DNA from: Heloderma charlesbogerti
Lineage: Eukaryota; Chordata; Lepidosauria; Squamata; Helodermatidae
Direction of reading: 5' to 3'
NCBI GenBank assembly: GCA_026122225.1
Contig: JANEZZ010000728.1
Location: forward strand, 1,922,001 to 1,986,000
DNA: 64,000 nucleotides
Both the position numbers and the translations under genes were made by a program. The notes under the pieces were generated by a model. That model was not told the DNA's origin, searched no databases, and saw only the letters and a list, made by a program, of their open reading frames with translations. Shown here in pieces: positions 56,794-64,000 of this stretch; position 1 is the first letter of the stretch; each line of letters begins with the position of its first letter.

Positions 56794-57077
56794 TGAAGTC
56801 CAACCCAGCCCCCCATCAGTAGCCACAGATGGAGACAAAAAACTTGCAAGTGGTGGGTTAAGAACAGACTTTTACTGGAGATATAACAAACTTACATCTC
56901 AAGGTAAGTTGGCTGAGGTCAGCCCCATGGTCAGCATACCTTGCAGGAAGAAGGAAGAAGATAGGAAAGCAGAGGGGGAGAAAAGGAAAAGGCAGAACAA
57001 CCACTCAGAGATCCCCTCCCACTTCACTCAGGTACATATTAACCCTTCAGGTGCAGGTTAAGTGACTTGTCCCTCCA
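56794..57077 (-). repeat. Copia 3' LTR (about 284 bp)
   Basis: On the minus strand it starts TGGAGGGACAAGTCACTTAA, just after the purine-rich GAGAAGGGGCGT, and ends CTTCA at 56,794. It shares about 160 bp of near-identity (GTAGCCACAG, 'aagaacaga.ttttac', 'cttacatctcaaggtaagtt') with the LTR at 61,474-61,925, but is about 170 bp shorter in the upstream part. The exact start base is uncertain by a few bases. Confidence 0.75.
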
Positions 57078-57374
57078 ACGCCCCTTCTCAAGGGCAATCC
57101 TATTCCCATCAGGTGGCTCTGGTGCAGGTCCCCCGGCAGAGGCTTTGTCAGCACATCTGCCACCATTTCTTCAGTCAGGCAATACTTCCATTCAATCACT
57201 TCTTGCTCTACTAAGTCAGGTGGTGCCTCCCATCAATACGCTTTGTCTGTGGTCTCAGCTTCTCACTCGATGCCAGCATTAGGCACCCCTGATTGTCTTC
57301 ATGTAGCACTGTGGCTTGAGTGTTCTCCAGTCCCGTGTTGGTAAATAATTATCTAAGCTAAATCACTTCCTGAC
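57078..57374 (-). pseudogene. Copia 1 RNase H C-terminal part
   Basis: Minus-strand reading, with frame breaks: ATVLHEDNQGC (the Asp of the RNase H active site), then PQTKRIDGRHH and EEMVADVLTKPLPGDLH, the standard C-terminal run of copia RNase H, followed by the polypurine tract before the LTR. It is separated from the first half of RNase H by the hAT-type insertion, whose 8-bp duplication TTCCTGAC brackets the break. Confidence 0.8.
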
Positions 57375-58351
57375 TAGGGTTGGCGGAGAATTTCTCCCCG
57401 AAACTTCGGGGGGCCGAGCGCCAACTTGTTCAGCCCCCCGAACAAGTTTCGGGGAGAAATTCTCTGCACCCCCCACCCCCCGCACCCCCCCCGGGACGGG
57501 ACTTACCTTTGGCGAATGTTCCTCCCAGCAGCGGGTCCGGCCGGCGGTTCGTCGGGTCTTCGTCCGGGGCAGGAGCGGCAGCCGGTCTTTTGACCGGCTG
57601 CCGCCGCTGCCGCCATTCCAATAAATTTTTTTAAAAAAACGCCCCCGTGATAGGCTACGTGACGATTAACGTAGCCTATCACGGCTAGATTTGCAAAGTC
57701 AGCCGTGATAGGCTACGTAAATCGTCACGTAGCCTATCACGGGTGACTTTAAAAAAAAAAAAGCGCGTACGGATAATGGCGGCCCCCATAAGAAGCCGAT
57801 ATTCCCGTTCCTTATTTGGTTGCTGTAGTCTACGTAAAGATTACGTAGACTACGGCGAAAATAAGGGCAACGCTATTTGCTTTGCCCTTATTTTCGCCGT
57901 AGTCTATGTAAAGATTTACATAGACTACAGCGACCAAATAAGGAACGCGAATGGCAGCTCCCTATGGGGGCCGCCATTTGTGTACGCGCTTTTTTTTTTT
58001 TTTTAAAGTCACCCATGATAGGCTACGTGACGATTTACATAGCCTATCACGGCTGACTTTGCAGATCTAGCCGTGATAGGCTATGTTAATCGTCACGTAG
58101 CCTATCACGGGGGCGTTTTTTTTTTTTTTTAACTTTTTAGTTCGCGGCCGGGCGAGGCGAGGCGAGGCGCCTCCTCCCCGGCCTGAATTTCGGCCGGGCG
58201 AGGCGGGAAGCCTCCCCCCTGGCCTGAATTTCGGCCGGGCGAGGCGGGAAGCCTCCCCCCCCGGCCTGAACTTCGCGGGGGGAGCAGCGAAGCGCCTCCC
58301 CCCCACCGCGAAAAGCTTCGAGGACAGGTAAGGGACTTTCGTGCACCCCTA
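57375..58351 (-). mobile_element. Palindrome-packed hAT-type element, copy 3 (977 bp)
   Basis: Opposite orientation to copies 1 and 2. On the plus strand it begins TAGGGTTGGCGGAGAATTTC (the 3' end of the family) and ends GACTTTCGTGCACCCCTA (the 5' end). It is flanked by a perfect 8-bp duplication TTCCTGAC (57367-57374 and 58352-58359), and joining the flanks restores continuous copia RNase H coding. The interior from 57,633 to 58,122 is one giant imperfect palindrome centred near 57,876, with arms of about 240 bp. Each arm contains smaller hairpins (CCGTGATAGGCTACGTGACG and its inverse, GTAGTCTACGTAAAG and its inverse). G+C-rich simple units repeat at 58,145-58,290 (GGCCGGGCGAGGCG). No transposase frame. 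Confidence 0.9.
57633..58122. repeat. Hierarchical 490-bp palindrome
   Basis: The left arm 57,633-57,870 and right arm 57,882-58,122 are inverted copies at roughly 85-90 percent by eye, around a spacer of about 11 bases (CGCTATTTGCT). Within each arm are two 'gataggctacgt' hairpins and one 'agtctacgtaaag' hairpin, so the sequence can fold either as one long stem or as a row of small cruciforms. Confidence 0.85.
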
Positions 58352-58893
58352 TTCCTGACATTCACTGGCTGCTGCCACGTATTCTGCTTCTGTGGAAGAC
58401 GTGGCTAATACCGCCTGCTTCTTACTGGCCCAACTGATAGTCCCGCCACTGTATGTGAATAGGCTTCCTGATGTGGACTGGCGGTCCGACTCATTGCCCA
58501 CCCAGTCTGCATCCACAAACCCGATCAGCCCCGTGTGTGCGCTGCTGGGCAGTTTGAGCTTTGTATGTGTGGTACCTCTCAAGTAGCACATCACACGCTT
58601 TACTCCATTCCAGTCGTGTTGAGATGCCTGGGCCACTTTCCTGCTGAGGATGCCCACGGCTGCAGCTATGTCTGGCCTGGTAACTCTCATGATGAATAGC
58701 AGCTCACTAATGGCCCTTTGATACTGCTGATTATCTGGCAGTGGAACGTCATCATCTCTCCCCTTCAGGTGATACGTGGACGTGGTAGTCTTGACCCACT
58801 TCTCCTCTGCCATTCTGATCTCCAGCAGCATCTCCTCGATCTTTTGTCTTTGACTAAGGAGGAAGCTCGCATCGTCCCCCTTCTTGACCATCT
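58352..58893 (-). pseudogene. Copia 1 reverse transcriptase end and RNase H start
   Basis: A 182-codon open minus frame (58,897-58,349). From its N-terminus: FLLSQRQKIEEMLLEIRMAE (connection after the polymerase palm), NQQYQRAISELLFIMRVTRPD, KVAQASQHDWNGVKRVMCYL, then RNase H with VDADWVGNESDRQSTSG and ATSSTEAEYVAAASE carrying the Asp and Glu active-site positions. The polymerase palm with the YVDD box, expected just upstream, is absent. The preceding text jumps from the start of the reverse transcriptase domain at about 58,893. Confidence 0.85.
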
Positions 58894-59360
58894 GCATTGT
58901 GCTTCACTCGGAAAGTCCACTTGCCATCTCGTGATTGGGGGGGGAAGTTCAGTCAGGGTCCAGGTCCCATTTTAGTACAATGAGTCCATCTCTTCCTGTG
59001 CCGCCTTCTTCCACTTGTCTTCCTCATCCTTGGGCGAGGCAGGAATGTCCCCCCAACTTCTGGTCCTTGGATCTGCTGTGCTCTGGCTACAAAACAATAG
59101 TCCCCGTACCTGGCTGGTGGCATGCCGTTGGTGGCCCTCTCTGACCTCCTTGGTTCTTGCTGCTCTGTTGCGTTCAGCTTGGGCTCCCCAGTGTCGCTGG
59201 CCTCACTGTCAGGATTAGGTGTGTCGGCTGCCCTCTTGTCTTCCTCAGGTGCTGTGGGCTCCCCTTCTCCACTCTCAGGTGTGCTCAGGTTCACCTCTAT
59301 CCGCTCCATAGTTCCGGGCCTTGCAGTCTCATCAAGCTGCACAGTTCAGTTGACTATGAT
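58894..59360 (-). pseudogene. Copia 1 integrase-polymerase linker and polymerase start
   Basis: The minus strand encodes a Glu/Pro/Ser-rich linker (STPESGEGEPTAPEEDKRAA, then RRSERATNGMPPARY) typical of the stretch between integrase and reverse transcriptase in copia. After a frame break it reaches WTFRVKHNADG, the first conserved block of copia reverse transcriptase, where the sequence is cut by the internal deletion near 58,893. Confidence 0.75.
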
Positions 59361-60470
59361 GCTGTAGTCTTGGGGAATAAGGATTCTGTAGCCTTTATAG
59401 CAGGAGCTGTATCCTGCCAGGACCCCTTTGGTAGTTCTGTCAGCCAGCTTGGTCCTTTTCTGTTCTGGGATGTGAACATAGGCCTTACACCTAAACACTC
59501 TCAGATGGCCCACCTTCAGCTTGGCTCCGTTCAAAAGGTGTTTTATTGTTCCATATGTAGGCCACCGTAGACACCACCTCTCCCCAGAATTTAAATGGTA
59601 GATTTGCATCTGACAGCATGCTTCCTACCATGTCTAGGAGTGATCTGTTGCGCCTCTCATGCATGCCATTCTGTTCTGGCAAGTAGCTGACTGTCTTTGG
59701 GTACGTGATGCCTTGGGCCTACATATACGTTTCCATCTCCTTTCCGATGTACTCTCCTCCACTGTCGGTACAAATGGCGCCCAATGTCTTTTGGAATTTG
59801 TTCTTGGTTGCTGCAACAAACTCCTTCAGCTTGCTCAGTACTTGATCCTGACGCCCGATGATGTACACTGTTGTGAACCTGGAATAATCATCAGTGAAGG
59901 TGAGACAGTACTTACGCCCTCCAGCGATTTTTGTCTCCACTGGTCCACAGAGGTCAGAGTGGATGAGCTCCAATGTTCCTTAGCTCTGCTCTCGCTTGTC
60001 TTGGGCAGTGGGGCTCGTGTGGACTTGGTCTTGATGCAGCACACACAGCTCACCCTTGACCTGCATGCTGAGATCTGTAAGTCTGCAGTGAGTTCCTTGG
60101 TCTCCAACTCCTTCACTGCCTCCATGCTCCTATGCCCCATGCATCTGTGCCAGAGGTGGATGCAGCTGTTGTGGCCTGCCCTCTTGGCCTCTTTTCTGTC
60201 ACCTGCAATCTCATACATAGAGTTCCTCACCCTGGCATTGCCCCACAACCTTCCTCCTCTGGAGATCTGGCATTCATCCCCTTCGAAGAGCAGGACAAAT
60301 CCATTTGTCCTGAGAGCAAGCTCCCCTCCACAAACAAGACATCTGTCAGCTTTGTCTTTATAGCGCCTTCTCCTATTCCAGCTGCTTTTATCCATTTCCC
60401 ATTAGCCAGGTAAACGTAACCCTGCTTTTGGTGATCTAGTTCCTCAAAGAATTCCCTCCGGCTAGTCATG
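59361..60470 (-). pseudogene. Copia 1 integrase
   Basis: In order on the minus strand: the region after protease (FFEELDHQKQGYVYLANGKW), the GAG-pre-integrase zinc finger (LWHRCMGHRSMEAVKEL ... CVCC, an HHCC pattern), then the catalytic core with ELIHSDLCGP and FTDDYSRFTTVYI (first Asp), ICTDSGGEYIGKEM (second Asp) and LPEQNGMHERRNRSLLDM (Glu region). It continues with FWGEVVSTVAYIWNN and VHIPEQKRTKLADRTTKGVL. Spread over at least three frames, with stops. Integrase inserts the cDNA into chromosomes; this copy is inactive. Confidence 0.88.
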
Positions 60471-60541
60471 CCGCCCAGAGAGCTTCGGCTATTGGGCGGT
60501 ATAGAAATGAAATGAAATAAATAAATAAATAAATAAATAAA
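60471..60541 (+). mobile_element. L2 tail-only insertion in copia
   Basis: GCCGCCCAGAGAGCTTCGGC, TATTGGGCGGTATAGAAATG, then a clean (AAAT)n microsatellite. This is the last 40 bases of the L2 3' UTR plus tail, with opposite orientation to the host element. It splits the copia protease region: minus-strand copia text ending GCTAGCAGCCAC (above 60,541) and beginning ATGACTAGCCGG (below 60,471) reads on directly. No clear target duplication. Confidence 0.75.
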
Positions 60542-60859
60542 TGTGGCTGCTAGCTTTCAAGTCCAGCACTCAAATCAGGTTGTGCTTCTGAGTTCTGGTT
60601 TCTTCAAGGCAAACCGATCAGTGGGAATGCCGTTTGTGCAACTTGCAGTTTACTCTGCCCTGCCCTTTTTGGCTCTTTGGCTCCCTCTTGTGGACATTTT
60701 CAGGACAGTCTCCCTGGCCCCATGCTTGTAGCGTTCCTTTGTCTTTGCCTTAAGGGCTTGTTCCCTCGTGGTCTTTGTCTCTGGCCTCGCCTTTGTCCTC
60801 TTACATAAGGCGTCGGCCATGTTTTGCATCCTGAGATTCTACTCACTAATCAGGCTGGC
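60542..60859 (-). pseudogene. Copia 1 gag end and protease remnant
   Basis: A Lys/Arg-rich stretch lies where the Cys-knuckle of gag is expected, then decayed protease sequence reaching LKASSHM next to the L2 tail insertion. Several stops are present. The catalytic Asp box of the protease is not intact (no clear DSGA). Confidence 0.5.
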
Positions 60860-61370
60860 CTAGTCCAATTTTAGCTCTGCTTCCAAGGCTGTTATGAGGG
60901 GTTCATAGGAGTCATCTAGGCTGCACAAAATAGTGCCCACAACATCCTCCTCTGGGGTGTCTGAGCCAATTGCCCGCAGCTCCTCAACAACATGCAAGAC
61001 TACATTTACATGGCCTGGCAAGCGGGCTCCTTTCTTGAGCCTCATTTTAAACAGTTTCCTCTTCAAGAAGAGCTTTGTATTTATGCTGGTAGGCTGGTGC
61101 ACTTTCTGCAGAGCCTCCCACATTCCCTTAACTGTCTTCTCATTTCCGATGTGGAGCAACTGGTCATTCTGGACTGACAGGACATTTGCTGCCCTTGCTT
61201 TTCTGTCCCTTTTGTCCCCTTCCTGGGGGTTTTCTACAGGACAAGCCAGTTCCAGAACTTCCCACAAGTCCTCTTTCCTCTTTCCATTTCCATCTTGAAC
61301 TTCCACATCTGGTAGTTGTTGGTGCCTATTTTTCCATGGCTGCATGTATATTTCCTTCTGCCATCATTCC
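60860..61370 (-). pseudogene. Copia 1 gag
   Basis: A 161-codon open minus frame (61,345-60,860): KEDLWEVLELACPVENPQEG, LLHIGNEKTVKGMWEALQKV and HQPTSINTKLFLKRKLFKMR, then LRAIGSDTPEEDVVGTILCS. This is the W..L / LK..L..MK pattern of copia-type gag (UBN2-like), which packages element RNA in virus-like particles. A better start codon lies slightly upstream, at about 61,365 in another frame, so a frameshift near the N-terminus is likely. Confidence 0.75.
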
Positions 61371-61457
61371 ACCCTCTGAGATTTTTTCCCTGTTATCGAT
61401 CCAATGGGCAGTACTCACAGGTTTCCAGGTGATTCTTTGCAAAAGCCTTTATTGGCT

Positions 61458-61473
61458 GCTGGGCCACATAACT
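61458..61473 (-). promoter_or_regulatory. Copia primer-binding site (initiator tRNA half-molecule type)
   Basis: Directly after the 5' LTR end (CTTCA) the minus strand reads AGTTATGTGGCCCAGC. Drosophila copia is primed by an internal half of initiator tRNA-Met, whose complement contains GTTATGGGCCCAGC. The match here is complete except for one extra T. This fits the copia assignment of the internal region. Confidence 0.7.
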
Positions 61474-61925
61474 TGAAGTTTGAATCAGCCCCCCACCCAT
61501 CAGTAGCCACAGATGTAGACAAAACACACTCAAGTGGTGGGTTAAGAACAGAGTTTTACAGTACTGGAGATATAACAAACTTACATCTCAAGGTAAGTTG
61601 GCTGAGGTCAGCCAGATCGTCAGCATCCCTTGCAGGAGGAAGAAGGAAGAAGACAGGAAAGTAGAGGGAGGAGACAAGTGACTCATGGCCCTAGTCAGAG
61701 GGAAAGGGACAGGGAGCTCAGAGGGGCTGCCTGTTGCAGAGTAAGTTTCATCTGACCCCACTTGAGACAGAAGACAACTGCAAGCTTTAAAGAGGACCTC
61801 TACTTAATACTAACAGCCATCTTCTTGTTACAGCTAAAACAGCCAGAGTAAGGTAGACAAAAGTGAAAACAAACCAGCACCCCCAACTCCCTACATGCAT
61901 TAACCACTTAGTGGCTTGTCAACCA
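61474..61925 (-). repeat. Copia LTR shared by two internal regions (about 452 bp)
   Basis: On the minus strand it starts TGGTTGACAAGCCAC after the purine-rich GGAGGGGGAAATAAC and ends CTTCA at 61,474. It is preceded by the RNase H end of copia 2 and followed by the primer site and gag of copia 1, so it is placed as the 3' LTR of one and the 5' LTR of the other. It is homologous to the LTR at 56,794-57,077 but keeps a longer upstream part. Confidence 0.75.
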
Positions 61926-62570
61926 GTTATTTCCCCCTCCATGATTGATGGCTTTGCTTATTCCAGTGCCCCTTCTCAACAGACAGATAATTAACCCACC
62001 AGACCCATTTTACTCAAAAGCTTATGGTGACGTTCCCCAGATAAAAGTTTTGTTAGAATATCTGCTATCATATCTTCTGTAGGGCAGTACTGCAGGTCTA
62101 TAAATCCCTGCTTCTGTGAATCTCTTAAAAATGATACTTCACATCTACATGCTTGCTTCTGGGGTTAATTCTTTCAGCTTGTGAGAGTGCAATACACCCT
62201 TGATACAGCCACTCCAAGATTTGTGTAGCTCTGTTCAATTTCTGCCCTAAATCCGTGAGGAACTGCCACGGCCAGATTACTTCTTGTGCTGTTGCCACAC
62301 ACTCTGCTTCCCTAGAGGAAGGCATTTGTTTCTGGCTAGACCAACTAATGGGTCCTGCTTCAAGCAGAGACAGATAGCCCCTGGTAGACTTCCTGTCAGA
62401 ACTGTCTCCAGCCCACTCTGTATCCACATATTCTCTCAGATCACATCCAGAAGTTGCTGGAAGCTGCAGTTTGTGGTGCACAGCTGCCTTCAGATAGTGC
62501 ATTATCCTTTCAGCTTGATGCTGAGAGCCTCCTGCATAAAATTCCTACTGCTGTTGCAATATCTCATCTA
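61926..62570 (-). pseudogene. Copia 2 RNase H
   Basis: A 125-codon minus frame (62,502-62,125): MHYLKAAVHHKLQLPATSG, then YVDTEWAGDSSDRKSTRGYL and AGPISWSSQKQ, REAECVATAQEVIWPWQFL, and SKHVDVKYHF, the successive conserved blocks of copia RNase H. It is clearly a different lineage from copia 1 (compare WVGNESDRQSTSG). The TEWAGD block keeps Glu where Asp is usual for the first catalytic position, so activity is doubtful. Downstream are a short C-terminus and polypurine region before the shared LTR. Confidence 0.82.
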
Positions 62571-63010
62571 GTAACAGTGGCAATGTTACATAACTTTCCT
62601 ATCGGCCTTCTATATTGCTGATTGTCAGGTATTTGGTTTCTTTCAAGAAACTGGTTTCTATAGGAGCACTCGTGGCTTTGGCATCTTTCATTACAAAGCT
62701 TTCTGTTATTTCTTCCATTTTATTTTAATGCTGTTCTTTCGTTTGTCTGATGGCTGACAAAGTATTCCACAGTCATCCCCTTCTTGATCAAAACATATCA
62801 CCAGGTCATCTACATATAGCAATACATAAATCTATCTCTCATCTAGTCTCTTTAAATAGAGGCAGGGACCTGCTTGGCTTCTGGAGAAGTTTTCCTTTGT
62901 TTGCACTTCATTTATTCTTGTATTCCATGCTCCAGTGGCTTGCTTAAGTCCATATATGCTCTTCTGTCATTTGCATACAAAGTCTTTTCTGCATCTGCCT
63001 AATGGTAGGG
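62571..63010 (-). pseudogene. Copia 2 reverse transcriptase remnant
   Basis: Minus-strand text, in broken frames, carries the block around WNTRIN, FSRSQAGPCLYLKRLDER and, at about 62,803-62,818, the catalytic LLYVDDLVICF box that copia 1 lacks. Stops and indels occur throughout. Sequence recognisable as copia stops near 63,000, so the 5' half of this element (gag, protease, integrase) is missing from the window or deleted. Confidence 0.75.
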
Positions 63011-64000
63011 CCGACCCTTGTTTGTTTAAATCAAGGAATGGAGATGTAGGTGATCCCCATCACTAACCTGCCTAACCATTAAAGTGTATTTATGGTGATA
63101 AAAAGCAAGGAGAGAAAGCTATTAATATTCACATCCTACCTAAACAGTTTGAAAATGATTCATCCACCTGTTCATCCCTGTAATTGTAGCCGTGCCCATT
63201 TCCCATATCTCTGGCAGTTTTCAAATATTTCTTTGTAAATATTCAGGCTGTTTCCATATTATCTTCCCTTGCATTGCTAAATGTTAAAAATGAAGGAGGC
63301 CATGACTATCTTAAATGAGGATCCTGCTTGCCTGGATGCTTCCAAAACCTGTGGTGGGGGCAAATCACATACCATGAAGAGAACTTCCAGAGGAGGCCCT
63401 ATAAATCTGTCATCATATTCAGTATGTTTTGTGTGTTCTACCCCTAACCCAGCAATGACCCTTACAAAACAGGCTCACTAAGATTATTTATGTTCCTGGC
63501 AGGAATAATCTACATTAGGAGGCTTCCTATGAGTTGTAGCCTGCTTGAATTCATGCAGTAATGTGAAAGGTAGTTTTGTAGCACCTAAACATGCTTATTT
63601 CAGAGAGAACGGCTGGCCAAGATATTTTATTATGCTTGTTTCTCTTTCCAGTTTGCAAATGAAAGAAGTAATCTTAGGAAAGTTCTCTTCAGATTTTTCT
63701 TTCTGGTTTATTCACAATAGAAGTGATAAATGCTTGATAAAATGGAAATTGCAGAAAGAAAAGGAAGCCAAAGAAATGGACATTAGTGTGGGAAAGATGA
63801 GGATTCAAACATTGGATTCCCATGATTATTGTATTAAAATTATGGCTTATAAATTGCTGTTACTCTGGAATGACAATAATGGATCCTTGCCATCCCTTAA
63901 TGATTTGAGAAAATAAAGGTGTTTCTGTGTTTCTTGCACCGCTGCTTAAGGTCATGATATAAAGTATTGTGCTTGTTGCAAGAAGACAATATTAATACAT
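63011..64000. other. Unassigned right edge
   Basis: Two plus frames (63,281-63,481 and 63,545-63,916, 66 and 123 codons) have no recognisable homology. The second is Lys-rich with mixed composition (WKLQKEKEAKEMD) and could be an unknown transposon fragment. No LTR for copia 2 is visible on this side. Confidence 0.35.

Larger units (their letters stand above)
56794..61925 (-). mobile_element. Ty1/copia retrotransposon 1 (LTR to LTR)
   Basis: Minus-strand Ty1/copia element: 5' LTR at 61,474-61,925, primer site 61,458-61,473, gag, protease region, integrase, linker, reverse transcriptase remains, RNase H, polypurine region and 3' LTR at 56,794-57,077. The order integrase before reverse transcriptase is diagnostic of Ty1/copia. 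It is broken by frameshifts, by loss of the polymerase core, and by two insertions (hAT-type at 57,375-58,351 and an L2 tail at 60,471-60,541). Ty1/copia elements are scarce in amniotes, though known in reptiles. Its 5' LTR is shared with, or abuts, a second partial copia. Confidence 0.85.

Noticed and set aside
59659..60363. 234-codon plus-strand frame
   Set aside because: Antisense shadow of the copia integrase region, which has all expected motifs on the minus strand.
63545..63916. 123-codon frame at the right edge as a gene
   Set aside because: No recognisable homology, no splice or promoter context and mixed composition; left as unassigned.

Overview
The window reads as nuclear DNA of a squamate reptile, most likely a lizard. 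This rests on the mobile elements: BovB LINE copies, SINEs of the Sauria type, a long CR1, L2 LINEs, Ty1/copia elements and many short palindromic DNA transposons. There is no bacterial-style gene organisation, and almost all short open frames are chance or transposon remains.

The only host gene I can support is one exon on the minus strand. Inside a strong CpG island (about 41.03-41.77 kb) lies an ATG exon (41220-41168) whose 17 residues match the start of AFF3, a nuclear AF4/FMR2-family elongation scaffold. It ends in a GT splice donor at exactly the phase expected before the next codon. The gene would be transcribed towards lower coordinates, so 1-41167 is probably the first coding intron and 41.8-64 kb is upstream sequence.

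Layout. 0-2.2 kb: palindromic repeats and a purine-rich tract. 2.2-19.9 kb: AT-rich intron with scattered short repeats. 19,995-20,634: the first of three palindrome-packed hAT-type elements. 21.3-26.6 kb: a nearly full CR1 (minus strand) carrying a nested tRNA-SINE and a nested L2. 26.6-40.9 kb: intron with several families of inverted-repeat elements. 41 kb: AFF3 promoter and exon. 44-53 kb: two Sauria-type SINEs, the second hAT element, a BovB tail, L2 and palindromic elements. 54.3-55.6 kb: a 5'-truncated BovB with an unbroken reverse transcriptase frame and a target duplication. 56.8-63 kb: Ty1/copia sequences on the minus strand, in the order LTR, internal region 1, LTR, partial internal region 2. 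The third hAT element sits inside the RNase H region of copia 1. The last kilobase has no assignable feature.

The most unusual signal is the three-copy hAT-type family (640, 954 and 977 bp). Each copy starts TAGGG and ends CCCTA and is flanked by an 8-bp target duplication. Each is filled with small hairpins that are themselves arranged as arms of a larger palindrome, close to 490 bp in the third copy. Also notable are the copia pair sharing a middle LTR with a copia-type initiator-tRNA half-molecule primer site, the deletion of the reverse transcriptase catalytic core from copia 1, and several different palindromic element types that end in the same TGCAATCCTATG motif.
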